From assembly GCA_965222655.1 (NCBI GenBank), contig CBDCUP010000022.1, positions 992,001 through 1,056,000 of the forward strand: 64,000 bases of DNA. The letters run 5' to 3'. How positions within the stretch are numbered: position 1 is the stretch's first letter; the number at the start of each line of letters is the position of its first letter. Shown piece after piece: positions 7,140-16,302 of this stretch. The notes under the pieces were generated by a model. The model made no database searches and was not told where the DNA came from. It was given only the letters and a program-made list of their open reading frames with translations. The translations under genes were made by a program, and so were the position numbers. The stretch comes from CAUZIZ01 sp965222655. GTDB taxonomy: Bacteria; Acidobacteriota; UBA6911; RPQK01; JAJDTT01.

Positions 7140-9353
7140 ATGGAGGCACCGAAAGTGAAGCAATACCCCCATACAGGCGTCATTGCACTCTTCCTGTTCG
7201 TAATCCTGTTGACGGCCGGTCAACTTGGTCTTGCCGGTTCTGCCGACAAGCGTCCCCGCATTGGACTGGTACTTGGAGGAGGGGGGGCTCGGGGGTTTGC
7301 CCATCTGGGTGTTCTCAAATGGTTTCACGAGAATCGGGTCCCGGTGGACTATATTGCCGGCACCAGCATGGGAGGCCTCGTTGGAGGTCTTTACGCGACT
7401 GGGATGGAGCCGAAGGAGATGCTAGAGCACCTCGCCAGGCTGGACTGGGATACTCTGTTGGCACCCAATGCCCAGTTTCAGGACCTGAGCTTTCGTAGAA
7501 AAGGGGACCGGCGAGTCTTTCCCAACTCTATTGAACTCGGGTGGAAAAGGGGACTGAAACTATCCCATGCCCTGCTCTCAGCTCACACCACCGGCCTCCT
7601 GATCGACCGCCTGACGTTGCCCTATTCCACTGTCAGAAGCTTCGACGACCTTCCCATTCCCTTCCGTTGCACTGCCGTCGACCTCTTGACCGGCAAACGG
7701 GCACTCTTGAAGGACATCCCTCTGTCGCGGGCGCTCAGGGCGACCATGGCTGTGCCGGGTGCGTTCCCGCCGGTGGAGAACGGTAAGCAGCTGCTGGTGG
7801 ACGGTGGTGTGCTGGACAACCTGCCTACTCGAGCAGTCCAGAAGATGGGTGCCCAACTCATCATAGCGGTGGACGTGTCGTCTCCGCTCAAGAAGCAAGA
7901 AGAGCTCACTTCCATGGTCGACATTCTCCTTCAGGCGATCGATATCATGGTCCTCGAGAACACCCTCGCAAGTCGTGACAGGGCGGATTGCATCATTGAG
8001 CCCGACCTTGGCTCCCTGACTGCCACCGACTTCGACCAGGCAGAGGCGCTTGCCGAACTGGGTTGCAAGGCTGCGGAAGAGCAGGCGAGCTACCTCAAGA
8101 CATACTCCCTTGATCCCTCCGAATGGCGTGACTACCTGGGGTTGAGAAAGTCCCGCGGTCACAAGGAACAATTCCAGCCAGAAGTCGTCGCGGCCTGTTG
8201 CACCGAAAAAAGAGCAATACGCGAGATCGAGAAGAGATTGAAGAATCATGAAGGAATCCCCCTCAAGCCTGGAGGTCCTGAGTCGGAGCTGAATGCGATC
8301 CATGGTTCGGGACGATGGTCTCAGCTCGGCTATCGGGGCCAAAGGAAGGACGGCCAAGACATCCTATCTATCGATGTCCAGGAGAAGAGGCACGGTCCTC
8401 CCTTCGTTCATCTGGGCATTGTAGCCAACAACTCCGAAGCCGATAGTGTGCAATTCAACCTCCGGAGCCGATTGACCTTCTTCGATGTGGGCAGCTACGG
8501 CTCTGAGTGGCGGGTGGACGCCAGTATCGGCTCGCGGCCCTCGTTTGCCACCGAGTACTGCCGACCCTTTGATTCAGGATTCTTTCTTGCCCCGCGGCTA
8601 TTCGCCGGCCGAGATCTGACCAACCTCTACCGGAACGGGCAGCGCGAGGCGCAGTACAGGACCAGATTCGCAGGAGCAGGGTTCGACGTGGGCCACCACC
8701 TGGAAAATCGTCGGGACGAGCTGCGCCTTGGCTTCCAAGTAGCTCACGCGGACGGAACAGTGGTCGTGGGCGATCCATTGCTGCCGTCATTGGACGGCAT
8801 GATCAGCAAGGCTCAAGTGGGTTGGGTCCACGACGGCCTGGACAATCCCATCGTTCCCAGGAAGGGCCTGGGAATCGAACTCAGCGGTTCCTGGTTCTTC
8901 AAGAGCCCGGGGGCATCGACCCGCTTCCTGCAGTCGGAGTTGAGGGTTTCCAATGCGGTTCCCCTGGGACAAAAGAATTCCCTGGTGATGCGCCTGGCCG
9001 GAGGGTCCAGCTTCGGCAACACAGCACCTCCCCTGCAGCAATTCACGCTAGGGGGACTCTCCCGCCTGGGTGGATTTGGAGCCGACGAGTTCCGGGGATC
9101 CCGCTACTTCCTGGCCAGTCCCGGATACCTGCATGAGGTAGCAGAACTTCCTCTGGTTGTGGGGAAAAAGGTCTACATTACTGCCTGGCACGACTTCGGA
9201 AGCGTCTTCGAACGAGCCGGCCCCAGGGACTACCACAACAGCGCGTCCCTGGGAGTGGTCGCCGAAACCCTGATCGGGCCCTTCTTCGTTGGTACCAGCT
9301 GGGGCGAAGCTGGCCGCCACAAAGTCTACTTTTCCCTGGGTCGGCTCTTCTAA
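7140..9353 (+). CDS. Patatin-like phospholipase fused to POTRA and BamA-type barrel
   Basis: A 737-residue outer-membrane protein of the PlpD/FplA (type Vd autotransporter) layout. Hydrophobic export signal at 12-33; patatin domain at 40-330 with glycine-rich oxyanion motif GLVLGGGGARGFAHLG (42-57), nucleophile in GTSMG (74-78, Ser76) and catalytic Asp in DGG (221-223); one POTRA-like repeat at about 355-405 (QKDGQDILSIDVQEKRHGP-type ending); then a C-terminal Omp85-like beta barrel with final residues KVYFSLGRLF ending in Phe, as expected for Bam-dependent insertion. Likely a surface or secreted lipid acyl hydrolase. Divergent from the 5360-7051 gene with an 88 bp shared upstream region. Confidence 0.9.
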   Translation: MEAPKVKQYPHTGVIALFLFVILLTAGQLGLAGSADKRPRIGLVLGGGGARGFAHLGVLKWFHENRVPVDYIAGTSMGGLVGGLYATGMEPKEMLEHLARLDWDTLLAPNAQFQDLSFRRKGDRRVFPNSIELGWKRGLKLSHALLSAHTTGLLIDRLTLPYSTVRSFDDLPIPFRCTAVDLLTGKRALLKDIPLSRALRATMAVPGAFPPVENGKQLLVDGGVLDNLPTRAVQKMGAQLIIAVDVSSPLKKQEELTSMVDILLQAIDIMVLENTLASRDRADCIIEPDLGSLTATDFDQAEALAELGCKAAEEQASYLKTYSLDPSEWRDYLGLRKSRGHKEQFQPEVVAACCTEKRAIREIEKRLKNHEGIPLKPGGPESELNAIHGSGRWSQLGYRGQRKDGQDILSIDVQEKRHGPPFVHLGIVANNSEADSVQFNLRSRLTFFDVGSYGSEWRVDASIGSRPSFATEYCRPFDSGFFLAPRLFAGRDLTNLYRNGQREAQYRTRFAGAGFDVGHHLENRRDELRLGFQVAHADGTVVVGDPLLPSLDGMISKAQVGWVHDGLDNPIVPRKGLGIELSGSWFFKSPGASTRFLQSELRVSNAVPLGQKNSLVMRLAGGSSFGNTAPPLQQFTLGGLSRLGGFGADEFRGSRYFLASPGYLHEVAELPLVVGKKVYITAWHDFGSVFERAGPRDYHNSASLGVVAETLIGPFFVGTSWGEAGRHKVYFSLGRLF

Positions 9354-9573
9354 GCTGAAGCTTCACTGCTGCTCCCGCCTTCGGAGTTCGCATGTTCGGT
9401 GTTCTGCGGTTTGTGATTCAGCCTTGTTCCTTGCTCTCGAGAAGGCAACCGATAAAGGCTGAACCGCAGAATATCGAACAAGCGAATTTCGAAGGACTCG
9501 GGCGATCCCTCCATCTGTCGGTGCCAAAGTTTCTTTCTCGAATGGGGCCAGGACTTCCTGGGGGCGGCCTAAC

Positions 9574-9767
9574 CTGAAACTTCATTTTCAGGTTTGGATG
9601 GAGAACGGACGTAACCCATTGATCTATAGTGGAATAGAGCATTCACCAAGTGATTTTCCGAAAACTGTAGCGGTGGCCTCCGTGCCGCCGTTTTTCGAGC
9701 CAGAGGCTCGACGGAAAGAACACGGCGGCACGGAGGCCACCGCCACGTCCCTTGACTGAAGTTTCTT
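9574..9767. repeat. Nested palindromic repeat unit, copy 1
   Basis: An outer inverted pair, CTGAAACTTCATT (9574-9586) and ACTGAAGTTTCTT (9755-9767), brackets an inner strong palindrome whose arms at 9667-9691 and 9721-9746 share the core GCGGTGGCCTCCGTGCCGCC; the inner loop itself contains CGAGCC/GGCTCG. The same architecture recurs at 12149-12315. Related AAGTTTCTT...CTGAAACTT flanks occur just outside (9528-9582 and 9758-9812). Intergenic between patatin and bi-domain oxidoreductase genes; no coding potential. Confidence 0.6.
9577..9666. repeat. Dispersed ~90 bp repeat, copy A
   Basis: This stretch aligns with 36387-36476 at roughly three quarters identity by eye, through ACTTCATTT, TTTGGATGGAGAA, CGTAACC, ATTGATCTA and GAAAACCTG-like segments. 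Both copies lie in intergenic DNA. Confidence 0.5.
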
Positions 9768-9921
9768 TTCTGTGCGATCCGGTCCAGCCGGTGGCGGGGC
9801 TAAGCTGAAACTTGATCTGCCAGCAACGTTCGAGGCAGAAGTACCCCCAACATCAGCAAAATCGACAAGTGGCTCAAAGGGAACAGCATCGGTTAGAATC
9901 GCCAATGCCCGAAACGCGACC

Positions 9922-12147
9922 ATGAAACAGCTGATTCAAGAGATGAATACTGGCCAGACCCGAGTCGTCGAGGTTCCCAGTCCTCGATTGGGTCCGGGCA
10001 GGGTCCTGGTAAGAGTGGAGGCCTCCCTGGTTTCCGCCGGGACTGAGCGCACAACCGTACAGTTCGCCCAGAAAAACATCGTCTCCAAAGCCCGTTCCCG
10101 TCCCGACCTGGTGCGCATGGTTCTGGACAAGGCCCGTCGGGATGGGCTTCTTTCGACTCTCGAAGCCGCCAGGAGCCGGCTGGACGAACCGATGGTGCTG
10201 GGTTACTCCTGCGCCGGAACCGTGATTGAAGTTGCCGAGGACATCCTGGATATCCAAGTCGGCAGTCGAGTCGCTTGCGCCGGCGGGGGACACGCGGCCC
10301 ACGCTGAGATCGTCTCTATTCCCCGGAACCTGGTTGCAGCGGTACCCGAACATGTAGGCGGTGATGAAGCCGCTTACACCACCCTTGGAGCGATCGCTCT
10401 CCACGGCTTGCGTCTGGCCCAGATGCAGCTCGGCGAGAGCGTCGCCGTCATCGGCTTGGGACTGGTAGGCCTGTTGGCAGCACAGCTGGCAAAATCAGCG
10501 GGATGCCGGGTGATCGGAATGGATCCGGACCCAGATCGCAACCTCCTGGGCAAGCAGCTTGGCTGTGAGGCGACGGCCACCAGCAACAGTCAGATGGAAG
10601 CGCTTGCAAGAGAGCATACGGCAGGCTCCGGAGTCGACATCGTCATCATCGCGGCCGCTACCTCGAGTAGTGCTCCGGTAACGCTAGCGGGTGAGATAGC
10701 CCGGGATCGAGGGAGAGTAGTGGCTGTCGGGGCAGTGGGTTTGGACATCCCCCGCCGAGACTACTACGAAAAGGAATTGAGCTTTCGGATTTCCCGTTCC
10801 TATGGGCCCGGGCGCTACGATCCCGAGTACGAGGAAGAGGGCCATGACTATCGGATTGGCTACGTCCGCTGGACCGAGAACAGGAATATGGTGGCGTTTG
10901 TCGACCTACTGGCTGCGGGAGAGGTTGACGTCCATGCTTTGACCACTCACCGTTTCCCGATCGAAGACGCGCCGCAAGCCTACGAGTTGATCTCCGGTAA
11001 GAACCCCGAAAAGTCTCTGGGTGTCTTACTGCAATATCCAGCAGACTCTCAGCCCGCTACGCGGGTAGACCTGCACACCGAGTCCGCGGTTTCGGCCCCC
11101 GGGGAGGCGACCCTGACACTCGGTCTGTTGGGTGCCGGAAACTTCGTGAAAGCGATGATCCTCCCCCCCCTCAAGAAGATGGCTGGGGTGAGTCTGGCTG
11201 CTGTCTGTACCTCAACCGGCAGCAGTTCTCGTCACACGGCCGATCGTTTCGGTTTTCGTTACTGCACCAGCGAGGAGGAATAGGTCCTCTCCGATCCCAG
11301 TATCAACGCCATCCTGGTGGGGACTCGGCATCATCTGCATGCCCGCCAGGTCAAGGACTCGCTCCGGGCGGGAAAACACGTTTTCTGCGAAAAGCCCTTG
11401 TGTGTGAACGAAGATGAGCTGAAGGAGATCATCCGCGTCAAGAACGATCAGAATTCTGATCATAGTCTGCAGCTGATGGTGGGCTTCAACCGGCGCTTTG
11501 CCCCTCTCGCGAAGCACTTGAAGAAATTCGTTGGCAACATCAACGAACCGCTTGCGGTGCACTATCGCGTGAACGCTGGATATCTGGAGCGCGATCACTG
11601 GACGATTGATCCTCAACAGGGGGGCGGACGAATCATCGGGGAGGGCTGTCACTTCGTCGATTTCCTCATCTACCTGGTGGGAGCCCTCCCTGTCAGGGCC
11701 TACGCGCGTCCGCTGCCTGATGATGGTCGTTACAGCAAGGACAACGTTCTCATCACCCTGGACTTCTCAGATGGATCGGTCGGGACTCTTTCCTACCTGG
11801 CCTGCGGGGATAAATCCTTTGCCAAAGAGCGCGTGGAGGTCTTCGGCGGAGGCACTACGTCCGTCTTGGACAACTTCAGAAGACTGGAGCTGAGGGGGCA
11901 GGGACGTCCCCAGGTGCACCGCACCTGGTTGCGTCAGGACAAGGGCTACAGGGGCGAATGGGAGGCCTTTCGCGAGGCAGTGAGGACGGGAGGCCCGTCG
12001 CCGATTCCGTTCGAGGAATCGGTCGCGACGACGCTCACCACCTTTTGCATCATGAGGGCCCTGAGCCTGGGAGAGCCAGTACCTATCGACACCGTGCAAT
12101 TCATTGCGAGCGCGCTGGAAACGCAGTCCACCGAAGGCGGCGACTAA
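9922..12147 (+). pseudogene. Bi-domain oxidoreductase (zinc-type dehydrogenase + Gfo/Idh/MocA) with in-frame TAG
   Basis: The family is normally one protein of about 720-740 residues. The N-terminal half (from ATG 9922, MKQLIQEMNTGQ) is a zinc-type medium-chain dehydrogenase with the Rossmann motif GLGLVGLLAAQLAKSAG. The second half begins GLLGAGNFVKAMILPPL (NAD-binding) and includes the Gfo/Idh/MocA signature KHVFCEKPL. An amber codon at 11281-11283 splits the frame between CTSEEE and VLSDPSINAILVGTRHH; the frame is identical on both sides and nothing else is lost, so this is one recent substitution, a sequencing error, or readthrough. Without readthrough the product lacks most of the sugar-oxidoreductase domain. 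The longer frame from 9772 overlaps repeat DNA and is unlikely to be the real start. Confidence 0.8.
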
Positions 12148-12148
12148 A

Positions 12149-12315
12149 CTGAGACTTCATTGGCAGAAGGAAGGTGTAGGAGACAGCATCTGACAGAGCA
12201 GTGACCTGTAGCACGGGCACTCTTGCCCGTGGAGGACACCAACGGGCAGGAGTGCCCGTGCTACAAGCGTCACTCAGCTCTCGATGTTCGTAGCTAGCAC
12301 TGACGGAAGTTTCTT
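12149..12315. repeat. Nested palindromic repeat unit, copy 2
   Basis: Outer pair CTGAGACTTCATT (12149-12161) and ACGGAAGTTTCTT (12303-12315) brackets an inner 59 bp palindrome (12207-12265) with arms of 24 bp differing at one position; the arm core is GCACGGGCACTCTTGCCCGT. The inner palindrome shares its core with 28497-28552, while the outer pair matches copy 1 at 9574-9767. Confidence 0.6.
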
Positions 12316-12388
12316 CTCGAAAGGGGCTAGCGCCTCTTGGGGTGGGATTGACCTTGATTGAGCCCGAATCGGGCTTGTGGAGATGGTT

Positions 12389-13900
12389 ATGAAGCAAATC
12401 AGATGTCTGGGGTTCCTGCTAGTGATGTCGGGTCTGATCCCCGGGCTCCAAGGGGCGGAGCCACCGGGACGTGTCCACCTGGCCACAGGACAGCATCAGC
12501 TCTTCCTGGACGACTACCTGGTGGGATCGCTCTATCGGGTCAAACGGCGGGTCAACCAGCCAGTGAAGTACGAAGGTAACCCGGTAGTTTTTGCCAATAG
12601 GCCTTGGGAAAAGCATCCGGGTCCCGACTGGAATCCGGCCGAGACCGAGGCTATTCAGATTCGGAGCGCTCCCTGTTGGGACCCCCAGGAGCAGGTCTGG
12701 AAGATGTGGTACTACTCCGGCTCCAGGACGTTGTTCGCTCGATCCAAAGACGGTATCACGTGGGAGAAGCCTTCTCTAGGCAAGCGCGAGTTGGAAGGCT
12801 CCAAGGATAACAATCTGATCCTGGTCAAGGGGGATCCCGAGGCCTTCGTCCAGCACGTTCTGCTGGATCCCGACGGCACTCCGGAGCGGCGATACAAGGG
12901 CTTCATCGGGGCCAGGGATCGTCACCCGGTGGTCTCCGCGGATGGTTATGTGTTCACCAAGCTGGACGTGCCGCTGATTCCCAGCCAGGACGAATCTCAT
13001 CTGAACTACGATGAGGTCGAGAAACGCTTCATTGCGACGGTCAAGCATCGAGGGCCTTTCGGGCGCTCGGTCTTCCTGTCCCTGAGTAAAGACTTCGAGA
13101 AGTGGACGGAGCCCAAGCTGATCTTTCATGCCGACGCCTACGACCAGCTCTTGGGGGAGCAGCGCGTTCAGGAGCACCTCGCCAATCCGCGGCTCAGGCT
13201 GATGACGGTTAACCAACCGGAACACTACAATACCGAGATCTACAACATGCCGGTCTTTCCCTACGAGGGGATCTACATCGGTCTGCCCAACTTCTTCGAG
13301 TCCAGCGGGCATAGCCCCAACCGTAATCAGGAGGGCGTGAATTCGGTCAAGCTCTCAACCAGCCGGGATCCGAGCCTGAGAAAGTGGGTCAAGGTAGGGG
13401 ACCGTGGATCCTTCATCCCGGTTTCGGAAATAGGCGGCGGCGCCATCGATACCGGCCAGGTGCTGGCGGCCTCGCGACCCCAGGTTCATGGAGACGAACT
13501 CTGGTTCTACTATACCGGTTACAACCATCGTTACCAGGAGGATGATCCTTACCGCGGAGCCATCCATCTAGCCAAGCTCAAACGGGACCGCTTCGCCTAT
13601 TTTGGCTCTGACGAGAAAGGTGGCTTTGTGGAGACGCGGGCGGTGAGCTTTGATGGCAGCCGTTTATTCGTCAATGCCGACGCCAGCGATGGGGAGCTAC
13701 GGGTGGAGGTGGTCAACGAGCGGGGCCGCGAGGTCCTGGAAGGCTGGACCCGGGATCGCTGCCGATCCATTCAAGGCGATCATCTGGCTGCAGAAGTCAA
13801 ATGGACCGGACAGCAGGATCTCAGTTCCCTGCAGGGAAAACGCGTCCGTTTCCGATTTCGGCTCTACAACGCCCGCCTCTTCTCTTTCTGGGTTCAGTAG
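12389..13900 (+). CDS. Secreted glycosidase-like five-bladed propeller protein, paralog 2
   Basis: A 503-residue exported protein. I start at the ATG at 12389 because GGAG sits 6 nt upstream and MKQIRCLGFLLVMSGLIPGLQGAE is a signal peptide; an upstream GTG at 12377 would add four residues. Propeller motifs: HQLFLDDYLVG, VWKMWYYSGSRTLFARSKDGITWEKPSLG, DESHLNYDEVEKRFIATVKHRGPFGRSVFLSLSKDFEKWTEP, EIYNMPVFPYEGIYIGLP, ELWFYYTGYNHRY. C-terminal beta domain as in the other two paralogs (LRVEVVNERGREVLEGW, LSSLQGKRVRFRFRLYNARLFSFW). Substrate unknown; closest in this window to the 5360-7051 protein. Confidence 0.75.
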   Translation: MKQIRCLGFLLVMSGLIPGLQGAEPPGRVHLATGQHQLFLDDYLVGSLYRVKRRVNQPVKYEGNPVVFANRPWEKHPGPDWNPAETEAIQIRSAPCWDPQEQVWKMWYYSGSRTLFARSKDGITWEKPSLGKRELEGSKDNNLILVKGDPEAFVQHVLLDPDGTPERRYKGFIGARDRHPVVSADGYVFTKLDVPLIPSQDESHLNYDEVEKRFIATVKHRGPFGRSVFLSLSKDFEKWTEPKLIFHADAYDQLLGEQRVQEHLANPRLRLMTVNQPEHYNTEIYNMPVFPYEGIYIGLPNFFESSGHSPNRNQEGVNSVKLSTSRDPSLRKWVKVGDRGSFIPVSEIGGGAIDTGQVLAASRPQVHGDELWFYYTGYNHRYQEDDPYRGAIHLAKLKRDRFAYFGSDEKGGFVETRAVSFDGSRLFVNADASDGELRVEVVNERGREVLEGWTRDRCRSIQGDHLAAEVKWTGQQDLSSLQGKRVRFRFRLYNARLFSFWVQ

Positions 13901-14120
13901 AGATTTGAGGAGCGTTCTGACTCCCTCAGATCATAGAAAGCAGGATCTCTGCGGCTCTCGCCGGCCCGGATTCTCCGCCCGAAGGTCTTTTGAGTCCTTT
14001 CCTGTTCTTGAAACGAGTCTGGCAAAATAGACATCAGTTGCATAGTTGATCGGAGTCCTTATTAACCTCCCCCTGATGCTCGCTTTGAGCTCCTGCCGGG
14101 GTGTTTGTGTCCCATGCTTT

Positions 14121-14149
14121 TTGACCCTGAACCATGTTTATGCTTATAT
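14121..14149 (+). promoter_or_regulatory. Promoter of vapBC module 1 (leaderless geometry)
   Basis: TTGACC (14121-14126), 17 bp spacer, TTATAT (14144-14149), then 6 nt to the ATG at 14156. A start site 6-7 nt after the -10 box would coincide with the ATG. No Shine-Dalgarno is present. The 255 bp after the propeller gene hold nothing else recognisable. Confidence 0.55.
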
Positions 14150-14155
14150 GTGAAT

Positions 14156-14410
14156 ATGCGGACTACTGTAGACCTGCCGGATGAGCTGTTTCGCCGAGTC
14201 AAGTCAGCATCTGCCATGAAAGGCCTCACTCTGAAATCATTTGTTCGGGCGGCCTTGGAGCGCGAACTCAAGCGACAACTCTCCTCCGGCGGTGGGTATG
14301 GGCGAGCCCAGCTGCCATTGGTTCGCTCGGCGTCGCCCGCCTCGGTAAAGCTGACCAGTGATCGTGCCGCTCAGATACTGGAGGACGAAGATCTACGTGT
14401 ACCTCGCTGA
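14156..14410 (+). CDS. vapB: Ribbon-helix-helix antitoxin of VapBC module 1
   Basis: An 84-residue antitoxin starting MRTTVDLPDELFRRVKSASAMKGLTLKSFVRAALERELK, a canonical ribbon-helix-helix of the Arc/CopG kind at residues 1-42; the rest is a flexible tail that would wrap the toxin. The start at 14156 is fixed by homology and by the -10 box 6 nt upstream. It overlaps the PIN toxin gene by 14 nt. Expected to repress its own promoter through RHH binding. Confidence 0.85.
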   Translation: MRTTVDLPDELFRRVKSASAMKGLTLKSFVRAALERELKRQLSSGGGYGRAQLPLVRSASPASVKLTSDRAAQILEDEDLRVPR

Positions 14411-14819
14411 CATCAATGTCTGGCTAGCACTCACCTTCGAGTCGCATTTCCATCATCCGCCTGCCCTGCAGTGGTTCGAAGGACTTCAAGATAGTCAGGC
14501 GGCGTTCTGCCGCCTGACACAGCAGGGTTATTTGCGACTTGCGACCAATCCATCGGCATTTGGCGAAGCGGCGGTGACCCTCGCCCAGGCGTGGAGATTC
14601 TACGATGCATTGCTCGCAGATGAACGGGTCCTTTACGTGAGTGAACCCGACGGCATGGATCTTTTGTGGAGAACCTACACATCGAAGGAGACCTACTCCC
14701 CGAAGATATGGAACGACGCCTATTTGGCCTCCTTGGCTTCAGTCGGCCAGCTCACGATCGTGACCTTCGATCGTGCCTTTGATCAGTTCAAGGAAACCGA
14801 ATCGTTGCTTCTCTCCTAG
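14397..14819 (+). CDS. vapC: PIN-domain toxin VapC of module 1
   Basis: A 140-residue PIN-domain ribonuclease with GTG start at 14397 (GGAG about 12 nt upstream, inside the antitoxin gene). Acidic active-site residues are seen in YLADINVWLAL (Asp4), a Glu in the TFESHFHH region, KIWNDAYLASLA and TFDRAF. Length and motifs match VapC toxins that cut tRNA or rRNA. Neutralised by the overlapping RHH antitoxin. Confidence 0.85.
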   Translation: MYLADINVWLALTFESHFHHPPALQWFEGLQDSQAAFCRLTQQGYLRLATNPSAFGEAAVTLAQAWRFYDALLADERVLYVSEPDGMDLLWRTYTSKETYSPKIWNDAYLASLASVGQLTIVTFDRAFDQFKETESLLLS

Positions 14820-15095
14820 TCGTGAGGTTTGCCGGCCACGTCCTTTCCACCGGGGGGACCCCATCCTGGAAACTGCTGGTGCCGGTGGGTCATTGACAAC
14901 GTTCTGTATAGGTGGCAGCGAGGGTGCCGTTGCGACGCTTGCATCAGCCCGAAGGGGTGGAAGGGTTGCCACGGCCTTGTGATGCTATCCTCCAGGATTT
15001 CTCGGGACGGTGTGTCCGGCTTGAATAGAGATGGAAACTATTAGAGCGATACGAACCTGGACTCACGGTAAGTTAGAGGAAAGCACTGGCATTCG
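14820..15095. other. Intergenic, nothing recognised
   Basis: 276 bp between VapBC module 1 and the broken ABC exporter. No promoter, repeat or ORF that I can support. Confidence 0.4.
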
Positions 15096-16055
15096 ATGAC
15101 TGGAACTGAAGATGCACCTATTATCCCGCTGCTCAAGGAGTACTTTGGCACACTCACTTCTGTCTTCCGCTGGCGGCTAGGCATCAGCCTCCCCCTGATG
15201 CTCGTGTTGGGCTCCCTCCAGGGTGTCGGTGTTCTCATGCTGGTGCCCTTGTTGGGCATCATTGGTCTGAGTGAGGACAGTGGTGCAGCCGCAGGGATTG
15301 GCGCAAGAATCGGTGAGCTATTCCAAATTCTTGGATTGCCGGAGACTCTGCTGTCGGTGCTAGGGATCTTTCTTTTTCTCGTTTGCCTGCGCGAAGGAGT
15401 GCTGCGCTTCTGCACTGTACACACCGCCACTATGCAACATGGGCTGATCCTGCGTTTACAGGAACGGCTCTACCGCGCCATTACCTATTCCAGTTGGTTG
15501 TTCTTCACCCGCACCGGCCGTCGGATTTCACTCAGGCTCTGACGGACGATATCATCCGCATCGGCCAGGGTGCGCACCAGGTGCTGGCACTGTTCTCTAA
15601 TGGGGTCAACTTGGCCGTGTATGCGGTGATGGCACTCTGGTTGTCTCCCTTGACCACCGCTGTGACCGCTACATGCGGCTTCTTCGTGCTCTTCCTGATG
15701 CACCGGCGCCCGGGCCGAGTCCAGCGCAGCGGCCGCGAGACGACCCAGACTGGAAGACGACTCTTCGCCGCCATCGGGGAGCACCTGGGTGGCATGAAGT
15801 TAGCCAAGAGCTTCGGCGGTGAGGCTCGGCACCTGAAGCTGTTTGTGCGACTCGCGAGCGACGCCCAGAGGGTGAGCCTGGATTTCATTGAGAACAAAGC
15901 CAGCACCCGGATGTGGTTTGTTATTGGCAGCTCGACCATTCTGTGTAGTTGTTTGTACGCCGCGCTGGAAGTGTTCGCCGTACCCCCGGTCACTCTGTTG
16001 CTGCTGGTCTTCGTGTTCGGCCGAATAATGCCCATCACGGCGAAAACGCTGCAAA
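15096..16055 (+). pseudogene. ABC exporter, 5' part (membrane domain, frameshifted)
   Basis: Fused ABC exporter (MsbA/type I permease-ATPase class), membrane half. From ATG 15096 the frame encodes several membrane helices (LPLMLVLGSLQGVGVLMLVPLLGIIGL, LLSVLGIFLFLVCLREGVLRF) and the coupling-region start (LQERLYRAITYSSWLFFTR). Around 15510-15530 it shifts by one base into the frame that continues RPSDFTQALTDDIIRIGQGAHQVLALFSNGVNLAVYAVMALWL through KTLQS at 16055. There the MITE-like element and the IS4 element interrupt it; the ATPase half resumes at 18672. Dead by two independent lesions. Confidence 0.85.
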
Positions 16056-16240
16056 GCTAGCCCGCATTTCTCACACCCAGTCTGCTGCGAGGGCGCAATC
16101 ATCCGCCCTGACTGCGTTATGCTCCGTCGGCCTCCTCGACGTACTGTCAAAGTACGACTGCGGGGGCCTCGGTCGCAAGCCTTGTCAGGACGGCGCTTTC
16201 GGCCTCTCGCGACGACCGGGTATGAGAAATGCGGGCTAGC
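16056..16240. mobile_element. MITE-like inverted-repeat element (185 bp)
   Basis: Terminal inverted repeats of 22 bp, 16056-16077 and 16219-16240, differing at one base; both contain the core GCCCGCATTTCTCA. The interior has a further palindrome around CGTACTGTCAAAGTACG and no ORF. It interrupts the ABC exporter. Its right end is the target of the adjacent IS4-family insertion. Confidence 0.7.
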
Positions 16241-16302
16241 ACTGCCCTTTACCCGTAATAAAGGACTGAACAAAGAGTTTCGGGTCGTTCAAACTGAGCG
16301 GC

